DNA of 64,000 bases from JBJXGE01 sp046154185 (GTDB lineage: Bacteria > Planctomycetota > UBA8108 > UBA1146 > JAJFFE01), in assembly GCA_046154185.1 (NCBI GenBank), contig JBJXGE010000058.1, positions 62,001-126,000 on the forward strand. Reading direction: 5' to 3'. Shown here piece by piece: positions 24,229 through 32,274 of the stretch (the stretch's first letter is position 1; each line of letters begins with the position of its first letter). The notes below the pieces were generated by a model. It did not search any database, had not been told where the DNA came from, and saw only the letters and a program-made list of their open reading frames with translations. Position numbers and translations under genes: made by a program.

Positions 24229-25011
24229 TCAGCGCTCGTTGATTGGTCCTCGGTCGCGACGCACTTCAGCAAAAATTTGTGCTGCTTTCTCTTGGTCCCA
24301 GACGGAGGTTTCAAACGGTCTCAGGACCGGACTATCCTTGTTCTCGTAGTCGATTGGACGAGTTACCCACGCCTTACGCGCTTCAGGTAGTCCCTTTTCC
24401 CGTGTCAGCCTGGCGATCAGATCATCGAGACTCTTTCTTGACTCCTTGCTATAGCCAGCGGCTTTGCGAAGATCGTCACGAGTAAGGACTTCATCCTGAT
24501 ATGGTCTGTCGCGTGAGCCATCTCTGACAACGGGCTCGAAATCCTGTCCTTGACTTGAAGCCATGGCATACGTCTTTAGTACGTAAATGAGAATCCGATA
24601 GAGGTTGCTGGTAATCGCAGGGAGCAGTTCAAGCTTTTCCTCCGGCCTCAGCTTGCCGAGCGTGAGCTTCGCATAAGAGACTGTCGCCGCAATTGGCGCC
24701 ATGGGAGGATATTGATTCTCCAAGTGCACGATTCGCTCAAGCAGTTTCACGCCCAACGGTGTAATGAAGTTCACCTTAAATGTCGCCTCACCGACCATTC
24801 GCGGTCGGTTCTGTTCAAGCATGTCCCGAGGGGCGTCATTCTGATTCACAAGGTCGATAGCCAACGCCAAAGAGTACACATCTTCGGCCTTCTCTGCGGG
24901 AAAGCCATGGTGGGATAGCACGTCGAGAATTTCGGCTCGCTTAAGGTCGATCAGCGCGCTCGGGTTACTACATAACCAATCAAAGGGCTGCTGGCGCACA
25001 AAGGCAAACAT
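24229..25011 (-). CDS. Orphan 260-residue protein in the element
   Basis: Family not recognised. The sequence is soluble and largely helical (MFAFVRQQPFDWLCSNPSAL..., KAEDVYSLALAIDLVNQND, VSYAKLTLGKLRPEEKLELLPAITSNLYRILIYVLKTYA, then a charged C-terminus KAAQIFAEVRRDRGPINER) with no membrane segment. Codon use is markedly less GC-rich than in the surrounding genes, so it was acquired from another source or more recently. It stands between the integrase and the replication operon, a place where satellites often carry defence or accessory genes; no function can be assigned. Confidence 0.75.
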   Translation of the reverse strand: MFAFVRQQPFDWLCSNPSALIDLKRAEILDVLSHHGFPAEKAEDVYSLALAIDLVNQNDAPRDMLEQNRPRMVGEATFKVNFITPLGVKLLERIVHLENQYPPMAPIAATVSYAKLTLGKLRPEEKLELLPAITSNLYRILIYVLKTYAMASSQGQDFEPVVRDGSRDRPYQDEVLTRDDLRKAAGYSKESRKSLDDLIARLTREKGLPEARKAWVTRPIDYENKDSPVLRPFETSVWDQEKAAQIFAEVRRDRGPINER

Positions 25012-25110
25012 GTCGAGTCCTTTCGAAGATGGCCGGCAGCGTGCGCGCTTCGAAAGGACTAACTACGCGACACGCCACCGACCCAAGGCTCCGGGATCAG
25101 CGGAGCGCCA

Positions 25111-26454
25111 CTAACCTACGCTTTTCGCCGCGACATTTCCAACGGACGCGCTCACGGGCTCCAGCGCTGCAACCGCGCGCTCCTGCTCGGCGATCGGGAC
25201 TTGGCGATAATGCGCGACAACGGTTTGAATCGAACTGTGTCCGGTCAACTGCATTGCGACATCGAGCGGGACGTTGGCGGCGCGCAACTTCTGGAGAAAA
25301 CACCGGCGGCAATCGTGAAAACTGAAACGCCTTCCGAGGTTTGACCGTCGGACGGCCCTTTGAAAAGAGCGTTTAACCGAGGAATTCGGTTCGAGTCCAA
25401 AAACCCTGCACTTGGAGCCCAGGCGCTCAGCAACGGGTGTCTTGTTGGCTTTGCACAGCGCCGCGAGTTCCTGGCGAAACTGCTTGAGCGCTTCTGCGAC
25501 GCGTGGCGCCATCGGCGCGTCATAGCCGATCGATGTCTTCATGATCTCGGGCGGAATGCGCCATCGGCGCTGTTCAAGGTCTGCGTCGCACCAACGAAGG
25601 GAAAGCAATGTGCCGCGGCGGAGCCCGCTATACAGCGCGACGGCAACCAGCGGTTGCAAGTAGATCGGCGTTCCGATCGGTTGATCGAAAGAAATCTTCT
25701 TACGTGTCTTTCGCCCGCCCGCTCTCCCGCCCGCGTTTCGTTTCCCTTTCACGCTTACGATTAGCTCCTCACGACAAGCGCGAAGCAATCGCTCCTCTTC
25801 AATCTCGGTAAGTGAAAACGTCTTCTGCCGAACTTCGCCCGCGTGGGGTTCGACCGGGGCCGCGGGAGAGCGCTCCAGCCACCCTTCGCGCACTGCAAAA
25901 TTGAAAAGCGATCGCAGCGCCCGTAGGTCTGCATTCAGCGATGCGGCGGAGAGTTTCTTCGGCACGATCTTCTTTGGTTTCCTTGCACGCGGGTGCAGCT
26001 TCGCTTTCTCCGCTGCGCGTATCTGCGCATTCTCGGTATTCGCGTTCAACATCCGTCCCGCCGCGCGCTTCGCCAAATAGAGGCGGACATCGTCGGGCGT
26101 GATTTCGATTAGTGGTCGCTTCTCCCCGAAGTGTCTTAGCCAAAACCGGTCGCCGCGAGCCTTCAGGTCCACAATGTGATGTCCGCAGGCAATCGCGGAC
26201 TTCGCCGTCAGCCATGCTTGGTACAAGTCGCCGAGTGTTCGAGTCCCCGCCTTTTGCTGTTGCTGCGTTCGTTCCGGCCCGATCGCAAGCTCATACTGCC
26301 GAGTCTGCCACCATTCCATCGCGGCTTTGCGGTTGTCGCAGCGAGTCGAGATCAAGGAATCTTGGCCGGTCTCCACATCATGAACTCGACAGTAATAGGC
26401 CGAAGTTTGCGTGCCGCGACGTGAAATGCGTTTTGGCCTCCCGAATCTCTTCAT
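25111..26454 (-). CDS. Tyrosine recombinase (integrase)
   Basis: 447 residues. An N-terminal DNA-binding part (1-70) is followed by a SAM-like core-binding domain (TLGDLYQAWLTAKSAIACGHHIVDLKARGDRFWLRHFG, about 73-190). The catalytic domain carries Arg279 in LYSGLRRGTLLSLRW, H380-D-C-R383, His406 in LTGHSS and nucleophile Tyr416 in AHYRQV, a complete active set. ATG 26454 is preceded by GGAAGG (26461-26466). It reads away from the attR only 160 bp distant. It is expected to catalyse integration at the tRNA-Val 3' end and, with an Xis, excision. Confidence 0.95.
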   Translation of the reverse strand: MKRFGRPKRISRRGTQTSAYYCRVHDVETGQDSLISTRCDNRKAAMEWWQTRQYELAIGPERTQQQQKAGTRTLGDLYQAWLTAKSAIACGHHIVDLKARGDRFWLRHFGEKRPLIEITPDDVRLYLAKRAAGRMLNANTENAQIRAAEKAKLHPRARKPKKIVPKKLSAASLNADLRALRSLFNFAVREGWLERSPAAPVEPHAGEVRQKTFSLTEIEEERLLRACREELIVSVKGKRNAGGRAGGRKTRKKISFDQPIGTPIYLQPLVAVALYSGLRRGTLLSLRWCDADLEQRRWRIPPEIMKTSIGYDAPMAPRVAEALKQFRQELAALCKANKTPVAERLGSKCRVFGLEPNSSVKRSFQRAVRRSNLGRRFSFHDCRRCFLQKLRAANVPLDVAMQLTGHSSIQTVVAHYRQVPIAEQERAVAALEPVSASVGNVAAKSVG

Positions 26455-26503
26455 GGTGTCCCTTCCAAAAGTGGCTGCCGGGCGTTCGTGTTGAAACTGG
26501 CTG

Positions 26504-26524
26504 TTTCCCAAATGTTTCCCAAGA
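26504..26524 (+). repeat. Right arm-type repeat
   Basis: TTTCCCAAATGTTTCCCAAGA, differing by one base from 14878-14898 and in the same orientation. It lies just upstream of the integrase start, about 90 bp inside attR. Confidence 0.7.
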
Positions 26525-26616
26525 GATTGAAAATCTACCAGATCTCACAAAACACGACAAGCAGCTACTACAAAGCACTTAGAGCACTTCGCGACGATTG
26601 AGATAGGCTGCGGCAT

Positions 26617-26666
26617 CTGCTTTACACGCAGAAGGTCACTGGTTCGAGCCCAGTATCGCCCACCAG
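26617..26666 (+). repeat. attR: tRNA-Val 3' fragment
   Basis: Exact 50-bp copy of 14759-14808 covering anticodon loop to CCA. The sequence before it (GGCTGCGGCAT) has no acceptor or D-arm, so it is a remnant and not a second tRNA gene. Confidence 0.93.
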
Positions 26667-26816
26667 AACTAAACAAATCCGATCGCAGATTTATATCGAA
26701 TACCCTTCACCGCTTTCACGATCGCGAATCGTGATGGCAAAGGAGGGTCAACGGAACGCGAAAGACGGCGGTGGCCGTGGTACTCGATGATGCCGGTTGG
26801 ATGAAAGCAGCAGTCC

Positions 26817-28151
26817 ATGTCAGGGATCGATAATCACCCCACGGTGCAAGCACTCCGTGCCTCGCCGCCATCCGTGCCCCCGACGCCACTGACAGTTGCC
26901 GAATTACGTCAGTTGTGCATCGACTGCGGCGCGGACGATGCCGGCGTGGTCTCCATCGGTCGTTCCGAACTGGATGACCAGCGCGACGACATCCTGGGGC
27001 ACGTCCCGTGGACGCGATCGCTGCTCACGTTTGTCTGCAGGATGAACCGCGAACCGATTCGCAGCACGGCCCGCTCGCTGGCCAACCTGGAATTCCATCA
27101 CACCGGCGATCACGTGAACGCCGTCGCAAGAAAGGTCGTACGTGAACTCGAATCGAGAGGCTTCCGCGCGGTAAATCCGTCGATGGGGTTTCCCATGGAG
27201 ATGGATCAGTTCCCGGGCAAATTGTGGGTCGTTTCTCACAAGCCCGTTGCGGTTGCGGCCGGGCTGGGGCAGATGGGGATTCACCGCAACGTGATACACC
27301 CAAGATTTGGAAGCTTCATCCTGCTGGGAACGGTGTTGCTGGAACAGGATGTTGTCGGAACTGAGCCTCAGCAGGTCGACTTCAATCCGTGCCTGGAATG
27401 CAAACTCTGTGTGGCGGCCTGTCCGGTTGGCGCGATTTCGCCGAATGGCGACTTCGATTTCACTGCCTGTTACACGCACAACTATCGCGAATTCTTAGGG
27501 GGATTCACCGACTGGACCGAACAGGTGGCAGACAGTCGTAGCCGCAACGACTATCGCAAACGCGTTTCGGATTCCGAATCGGCGTCCGTCTGGCAAAGCC
27601 TCTCATTCGGAGCAAACTACAAATCGGCTTATTGCCTGTCCGTGTGCCCGGCCGGCGAAGACGTCATCGCTCCCTGGCTGGAAGACCGATCCGCCTTCAT
27701 GAAACAGACGCTGAAGCCGCTGCAGCAAAAGGAAGAAACGGTCTACGTCATTCCGGGCTCCGATGCGGCCGATCACGTGGCCAAGCGTTTTCCGCACAAG
27801 CATGTCAAACATGTCCGAGGCAGCCTGCATCCGAAGTCGATCGATCGGTTCCTGAAGTACATGCCGTTGCAATTTCAGCGGGGGCAGGCGAAGGGATTGA
27901 ATGCGACGTATCACTTCACATTCACGGGAGCCGAACAACGGAAGGCGACAGTCCGCATTACCGACCAGAAGCTGGAAATCGAAGAAGGGCATATTGGTGA
28001 ATGCAACCTGCGAGTCACGGCCGACAGCGAAACGTGGCTGGGTTTCCTGAAGCGAGAGAAAAATCTTGCGGTGGCCCTGCTGACGCTTCGCATTCGACTC
28101 AGCGGCTCACCCTCTTGGTTGGTAAAGTTTGGCAAGTGCTTTCCGTCCTGA
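26817..28151 (+). CDS. QueG-like 4Fe-4S protein fused to an SCP2 sterol-carrier domain
   Basis: 444 residues. Residues about 25-180 resemble the corrinoid-binding part of epoxyqueuosine reductase/reductive-dehalogenase relatives (HVPWTRSLLTFVCRM, GLGQMGIHRNVIHPRFGSFILLGTVLL). A ferredoxin cluster follows with Cys192, 195, 198 and 202 (CLECKLCVAACPVG), and a second set with Cys273 and Cys277 (AYCLSVCPAGEDV). From about 335 to 440 there is an SCP2-like domain (YHFTFTGAEQRKATVRITDQKLEIEEG). QueG itself lacks SCP2, so a redox enzyme acting on a lipid-like substrate is plausible but unproven. No clear ribosome site precedes ATG 26817. Codon use differs from that of the neighbours. Confidence 0.85.
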   Translation: MSGIDNHPTVQALRASPPSVPPTPLTVAELRQLCIDCGADDAGVVSIGRSELDDQRDDILGHVPWTRSLLTFVCRMNREPIRSTARSLANLEFHHTGDHVNAVARKVVRELESRGFRAVNPSMGFPMEMDQFPGKLWVVSHKPVAVAAGLGQMGIHRNVIHPRFGSFILLGTVLLEQDVVGTEPQQVDFNPCLECKLCVAACPVGAISPNGDFDFTACYTHNYREFLGGFTDWTEQVADSRSRNDYRKRVSDSESASVWQSLSFGANYKSAYCLSVCPAGEDVIAPWLEDRSAFMKQTLKPLQQKEETVYVIPGSDAADHVAKRFPHKHVKHVRGSLHPKSIDRFLKYMPLQFQRGQAKGLNATYHFTFTGAEQRKATVRITDQKLEIEEGHIGECNLRVTADSETWLGFLKREKNLAVALLTLRIRLSGSPSWLVKFGKCFPS

Positions 28152-28179
28152 TTCGCCCGTGCCCCGGCGCCCGCTGCAG

Positions 28180-28665
28180 TCACTTCGTCGCCCAAAACGC
28201 CAGGTAATAGAACAAGCAACCAGTGATGGCGGTCAGCAGCGTGTCGACGACAGTGATGCGGCCCCAGAACATGTGTGACCGGCTGTGCGGGCCGGGGCGG
28301 ATGGGTGACTTGAAGTGGCGCAGCGCGCGCGCCGTCACAACGACCCACAGGATCGTGGTCGTGACGGAGAAAAACAAATGCACGATGAGCACTTGGCCCG
28401 CTGCGCTTGCATACCAGGGGTCTGAGTAATACGGCGACTCGGCGGCGTAGCGCGTCCAACCCGTGACACGCATCTCGATTTCGAAGGCGAGCACCGCAGC
28501 ACCGACGACCGCCGCGATGCCAAGTTGCAGACGCTTGTGCAGTACGTAGCGACGGCGGTATTTGACCTGATAGATGCTGAAGAGCAGCGCCGGAATGAGA
28601 AGAAACATCGCGACGAACACCACGTCGAGCATGAAAGAACCGCGCGTGCCGAGGAAGCCGCCCAT
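28180..28665 (-). CDS. DUF420-family membrane protein
   Basis: 161 residues with four to five transmembrane helices (VVFVAMFLLIPALLFSIYQ, LQLGIAAVVGAAVLAFEIEM, VLIVHLFFSVTTTILWVVVTA, ITVVDTLLTAITGCLFYYLAFW). The conserved HLFFS and HMFWG positions are typical of the DUF420/YozB family, often found near cytochrome oxidase assembly genes. The ATG directly follows the stop of the DUF2270 gene (TAGATG), so they form a tight operon. Function unknown. Confidence 0.8.
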   Translation of the reverse strand: MGGFLGTRGSFMLDVVFVAMFLLIPALLFSIYQVKYRRRYVLHKRLQLGIAAVVGAAVLAFEIEMRVTGWTRYAAESPYYSDPWYASAAGQVLIVHLFFSVTTTILWVVVTARALRHFKSPIRPGPHSRSHMFWGRITVVDTLLTAITGCLFYYLAFWATK

Positions 28666-29460
28666 CTAGATTGGCCAGACCTTCCGGTTCGGGTCCTTCC
28701 GACGCAGCTCGCCCGTGATTTCGCGCACGCCGAGCGTGGTGAACAGCAGTATGCCGAGAAACACGTGGAAGACGATGGCGCCGCCCAGTACGACCCAACC
28801 TGGGATCAAGGTTATCGGGCCCTTACCCGTCGCCAGCATCGTGTGCTTGTTGTTGATTTGAAAACCATCGAGTGAAAAACTGCCGTCGTTCGCGATATAG
28901 ATTTTCGTCAGCCAGGCGACCAAGCACAACACGAACAGCCAAATGTAATTTCGCTGCAGTCGCCGACCGAGAGCCTCCCAATAGGAAATCTTGTACGACG
29001 GCGTGAAAAGGTCGTCGCACAACGCTTGCTTCCAGTTGCCCTCGATGAGCCGCAAGTCATACACGATCGCGGGCACGATCAAGTGAACTTCGAGCATGCG
29101 TACGCGCGTGCGCCACAGATCGAAGAAGCGGTAACGGCGTGCCTCGATGTTCAGCAACAGGAAAATCAACAGCGACGCGAACGGCAAAATCACGTCGTAT
29201 TGTGGATTGGAAAACGCCACCGCGATGAGCGCCGTCGTCGTCGTGATCGCCCACTGCGTGGTCATGTCCATCTTCTGCCGCCATGCGAGCGCCCGCGTCA
29301 TCTCGCCGCGATAGAAGTGCGCCATGACCTGCAAGTTGTCCTTCGGGAATCGCTCCAGTAAGGCGTTGTAACGCCCCTCGGAGTCTTTCGCGCGCGGTGG
29401 TTTGGGCGCTTCAGGAATCGGATCGGGAATCGGATCGGGAATCGGATCGGAAGGATTCAT
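28666..29460 (-). CDS. DUF2270-family membrane protein
   Basis: 264 residues. The family signature FYRGEMTRALAWRQKMDMTTQWA and IEARRYRFFDLWRTRVRMLE is clear, with about four membrane helices (IAVAFSNPQYDVILPFASLLIFLLL, YIWLFVLCLVAWLTKIYI, GWVVLGGAIVFHVFLGILLF). The N-terminus carries a DPIP repeat encoded by a 12-bp tandem repeat. ATG 29460 is followed in frame by the conserved part; a longer frame starts at 29493. Function unknown. Confidence 0.82.
   Translation of the reverse strand: MNPSDPIPDPIPDPIPEAPKPPRAKDSEGRYNALLERFPKDNLQVMAHFYRGEMTRALAWRQKMDMTTQWAITTTTALIAVAFSNPQYDVILPFASLLIFLLLNIEARRYRFFDLWRTRVRMLEVHLIVPAIVYDLRLIEGNWKQALCDDLFTPSYKISYWEALGRRLQRNYIWLFVLCLVAWLTKIYIANDGSFSLDGFQINNKHTMLATGKGPITLIPGWVVLGGAIVFHVFLGILLFTTLGVREITGELRRKDPNRKVWPI
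29414..29449. repeat. 12-bp tandem repeat, three copies
   Basis: Three exact copies of GGAATCGGATCG encode the DPIP repeat at the N-terminus of the DUF2270 protein; in-frame length variation is possible. Confidence 0.85.
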
Positions 29461-29733
29461 AGGTTGCGACAACGGGCGAGCTGCCCTTCCCATCGATCGT
29501 GGCCGACAGGATTCGGCGCGGCCAGCATTTGCTCTCGCCAGTCGAGAGCCAAATCACTCCGTGCCGAATCCGTCTGCGCCGACGAATCTCAAGCACTGCG
29601 CGCTGCGCAATCATTCATTGCGAGAGAGTTCGGCGACCACGTCACGCGATGCGCGGGGAAATGTGGCACGAATTCGGTGGGATGACAAGACGTCGAGATT
29701 GCGGCGCCGATACGCGACCGGCGCGTCGATCGC

Positions 29734-30111
29734 TTAAGGATCGACGCTGACGCTCATGGCAAGTGCGCGAAACGCTTCCGTCTCGCGCTGGATTATGCGG
29801 ACGAAAGCCGGCCCGTCGACGGCCTTGCCGTTCTTCATGCACTGCTCCAGTGTTGCCGAAAGCAGGCGAACTCGGTCGGCGGCGACGTTGCCGCTGGCGC
29901 CCTTCAACGAGTGAGCAAGCCGACCGGTCGCGACGTTGTCGCCGGCCGCGACGGATTGATGCAGCTCGGACACGAGTCGCTGGGAGGAGCGCAGGTAGAG
30001 GTTGAGCAGTTCCTGTAACAACTGACGGTCGCCGTCGACTTGCTCAAGCGCCGCTGGCTCATTGAAGACGTGCACACCGTCGAGACTCGGGATCATCGGC
30101 GCTACTTCCAT
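29734..30111 (-). CDS. Second orphan Hpt protein
   Basis: 125 residues; four-helix Hpt fold with the phosphorylatable His67 in GRLAHSLKGASGNVAADR. ATG 30111 follows GGAA; ATG 30096 is also preceded by GGAAG, and the frame extends to 30207 without family support. No kinase or receiver lies nearby. As with the Hpt near 4.5 kb, it must act with distant partners of a phosphorelay. Confidence 0.87.
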   Translation of the reverse strand: MEVAPMIPSLDGVHVFNEPAALEQVDGDRQLLQELLNLYLRSSQRLVSELHQSVAAGDNVATGRLAHSLKGASGNVAADRVRLLSATLEQCMKNGKAVDGPAFVRIIQRETEAFRALAMSVSVDP

Positions 30112-30352
30112 GACAATTCCATCGACCCGCCCGAGGGCGCCAGTCGATTCGTGGACAGATCGAAATACGCTCTGAGAAAGTATGAACTCGAAGCGCGATG
30201 TCGGCAACTCGGCGAGTCCGCGTCGTCCCCAAGTCTTTGGACTTAAAACGCTCCGCTCGTGAGACTAACGCGCTCAGTCTTGCGGGTGCTCGCGCGCTGA
30301 CGAGCGGCGCGGGTCGCAACCGCGATTCCTCCTCACGCGCGCTACCTGCGCG

Positions 30353-30380
30353 TTGACAATAACTCCGCGCTCGTTAGTAT
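30353..30380 (+). promoter_or_regulatory. Near-consensus promoter for the small basic protein
   Basis: TTGACA (30353-30358), a 16-nt spacer and TAGTAT (30375-30380). The predicted start of transcription is about 30387, only a few bases before ATG 30390, so the mRNA should be leaderless or nearly so. Confidence 0.8.
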
Positions 30381-30389
30381 TCCGCGACC

Positions 30390-30494
30390 ATGAACAGAAA
30401 CGCACGCAAGATCAAGAAGGCGAATCACGGCAAACGCGCCGTGTGCAGCTCCCGCCGTCGCGCAAAACGCAACGCAGCGTTCAAACGCGCTTAA
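30390..30494 (+). CDS. 34-residue basic protein, ribosome-associated candidate (bL37-like core)
   Basis: Too short for routine gene calling. It reads MNRNARKIKKANHGKRAVCS followed by SRRRAKRNAAFKRA, then TAA. Nearly half of the residues are K or R. The core KKANHGKR resembles the KANHGKRP core I recall from the short actinobacterial ribosomal protein bL37 and from similar tiny conserved basic proteins; this assignment is from memory and tentative. A strong promoter and leaderless arrangement support expression at high level. Confidence 0.75.
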   Translation: MNRNARKIKKANHGKRAVCSSRRRAKRNAAFKRA

Positions 30495-30565
30495 GCGAAT
30501 ACCGCCTGGCTCCCATGGATCGTGATAGCTGCCGCGTCGAATCGGTACCGGTAGTTTCGTGCCCG

Positions 30566-31486
30566 CTATCCGGGACGACCTTTGTTGTGTGCCAGCAACT
30601 CCGTGAGGGTGGAAGCGAGCGCCGGTCGCTCGAACTTGAAGCCATGGGCGGTGAGGCGCTTCGGCACGGCGCGCTGTGACGCGAGGAGTTCGTTCGCGAA
30701 CTCGCCCAATGCGATTCGCAAGAGCGGCGCCGGCGTCCAAACGAGTGCAGGGCGATGGAGCGCACGCCCCAGCTCGCGCACGAAGGTCCGATTCTGAATC
30801 AACTCTGGCGCCACCGCGTTTACCGGTCCGGCAATCGTTGGCGAGGCGAGACAACACTCCACGATCCGCACCAAGTCCTCGCGCGCGATCCATGGAAACC
30901 ATTGATCGCCGGGCCCCAAAACGCCGCCGACCCCGAGTCGAAACGGCAACATCATTCGCTTGAGTGCGCCGCCGCTCGGATCGAGCACGACCCCGGAGCG
31001 CAAACAAACGACGCGCACTCCATGCTCGCCAGCGCGCAGCGCGGCGGCTTCCCACTCCACGCAAACTTGGGCGAGAAAGCTTTGACCCGCGCTCGTGTCC
31101 TCGTCGAGTAGCTCGTCGCCGCGATCTCCATAGAAGCCGATGCCCGAAGCGCAGACGAGTGTGCGTGGCGGCGACGAGTGCTTCACCATCGCCTCGACGA
31201 GGTGCCGCGTGCTCTCGACGCGACTCGCGCGAATCGTCTCCTTGAGGGCTGGCGTCCAGCGACGGTCCGCAATCGGTTCCCCCGCCAAATGGACGACGGC
31301 CTCAATATCGTCAAACGTCTCGGGCGGCGGACGCCCAGCCCGCCAATCCCACTGCCGGATGTCGGCTTCTTGACCGAACGCGGCCCGCGCCCGCTCGGGA
31401 CTTCGCGTCAAGACCCGACACAGCGGAAGGCGACGCAACAACTCGCGACCAACGAATCCGGTGGCGCCCGTTATGAGTGTTCGCAC
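30566..31486 (-). CDS. TIGR01777/SulA-type NAD(P)-dependent epimerase
   Basis: 306 residues. An extended short-chain dehydrogenase fold with the N-terminal nucleotide motif TGATGFVGRELLRR is followed by VVHLAGEPIADRRWTPALKETIRASRVESTRHLVEAM, which is characteristic of the YfcH/SulA family. Catalytic-region SGIGFYGDRG, RSGVVLDPSGGALKRMMLPFRLGVGGVLGPGDQWFPWI and a C-terminal DUF1731-like piece (KRLTAHGFKFERPAL) follow. GTG 31486 is preceded by AAGGGA; the frame extends upstream without homology. Substrate unknown. Confidence 0.9.
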   Translation of the reverse strand: MRTLITGATGFVGRELLRRLPLCRVLTRSPERARAAFGQEADIRQWDWRAGRPPPETFDDIEAVVHLAGEPIADRRWTPALKETIRASRVESTRHLVEAMVKHSSPPRTLVCASGIGFYGDRGDELLDEDTSAGQSFLAQVCVEWEAAALRAGEHGVRVVCLRSGVVLDPSGGALKRMMLPFRLGVGGVLGPGDQWFPWIAREDLVRIVECCLASPTIAGPVNAVAPELIQNRTFVRELGRALHRPALVWTPAPLLRIALGEFANELLASQRAVPKRLTAHGFKFERPALASTLTELLAHNKGRPG

Positions 31487-31659
31487 GAAACATCCCTTCA
31501 ACGACTCTCGCGCCCCGAAGCAACGCGGTGCCTTGCGGCGCGCGCCCGTCCCCCACCGAGTCGACCTCAAGAAGTCGAGGCGGGCAGTCGAAAACTACTA
31601 CAGCGTGACGTCTCGAACTCTGAGGACCGTCGGAAATCGGCCGCGGAAAGCGCAATCGG

Positions 31660-32172
31660 ATGAAAACCGAGCAGACTCAGAGTGCCATCGCCAGCTCCGT
31701 CATCAACACGATCGAGACGATGCTGCGTGTTGAGATCCGCGTCGAGAGCAGTGCGTCCTTCAGCGGCAAGGTTGCCGGGCAGCGGATCATCGCGGCGGTT
31801 GGTCTCGGCGGGCCAGAATTCAGTTCCATGCTCTACTTTTTCTTCACGCCCCCGGCGGCGCGCAAGCTGGTCGGACTCATGCTCGATGCGACGCAATTGT
31901 CCGAACAAAGCATGTTGCGCAATGGGGTCGGCGAGTTAACGAACATGGTCGCCGGTGGCATCAAGCAATGTTGCATGGAAGAGGAACTCGAGATCAACCT
32001 CAGCTTGCCGACCGTGCTCAGCACGGAGTCGCTCGACCTCCACCTCGACGCTTCGACGGAAGTGTTGCCGTTTCGGTTCGTCGTCGATGGCGAGCAGATC
32101 GAGGGCGTCTTCCTGATGCGGAAGACACTGGCGCCGCGTAAGGCATCGCCACGCAAGCCACGCGGAAGGTAA
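31660..32172 (+). CDS. CheX/CheC-like chemotaxis phosphatase-family protein
   Basis: 170 residues. CheC/CheX proteins dephosphorylate CheY. The helix RNGVGELTNMVAGGIKQCCM matches the active-site E..N helix of this family, and the surrounding alpha/beta layout (VAGQRIIAAVGLGGPEFSSMLYFFF, EVLPFRFVVDGEQIEGVFLM) fits CheX. A basic tail ends the protein. It is the first gene of a chemosensory group with an unknown gene, PilZ and CheR. Confidence 0.78.
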   Translation: MKTEQTQSAIASSVINTIETMLRVEIRVESSASFSGKVAGQRIIAAVGLGGPEFSSMLYFFFTPPAARKLVGLMLDATQLSEQSMLRNGVGELTNMVAGGIKQCCMEEELEINLSLPTVLSTESLDLHLDASTEVLPFRFVVDGEQIEGVFLMRKTLAPRKASPRKPRGR

Positions 32173-32176
32173 TCGC

Positions 32177-32218
32177 ATGAAGAAACGCATCGTCGACGTC
32201 CTCGGCACCGGCGCTTGA
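32177..32218 (+). CDS. Possible 13-codon leader ORF between CheX-like and next gene
   Basis: ATG AAG AAA CGC ... GCT TGA encodes MKKRIVDVLGTGA. It is preceded by GGAAGG at a good 7-nt spacing and ends 56 nt before the next gene. It may be a translational leader, a coupling peptide or a decayed gene start; evidence is limited to the ribosome site. Confidence 0.3.
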   Translation: MKKRIVDVLGTGA

Positions 32219-32274
32219 CCCGGCGCAGCACGTGCGTCGCGGTTTCAACCAGCAGACGGTCCGGCAGGTAAGCT

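Larger units (their letters stand above)
14759..26666. mobile_element. 11.86-kb integrative element in tRNA-Val(TAC)
   Basis: The element is bounded by a perfect 50-bp direct repeat of the tRNA 3' half and contains a tyrosine integrase next to the right end. It also holds HTH regulators, a replication-initiator-like protein, a DnaB-family helicase and three secreted cargo genes. All mobility and replication genes lie on the minus strand and the cargo on the plus strand. No capsid, terminase, relaxase or type IV secretion gene is recognisable. This composition fits an integrative plasmid-like or phage-satellite-like element; which one cannot be told from sequence alone. Confidence 0.9.

Noticed and set aside
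26600..26666. Second tRNA-Val gene at the right island end
   Set aside because: Only the anticodon-loop-to-CCA part is present; the acceptor 5' strand and D-arm are missing, so it is the attR copy.
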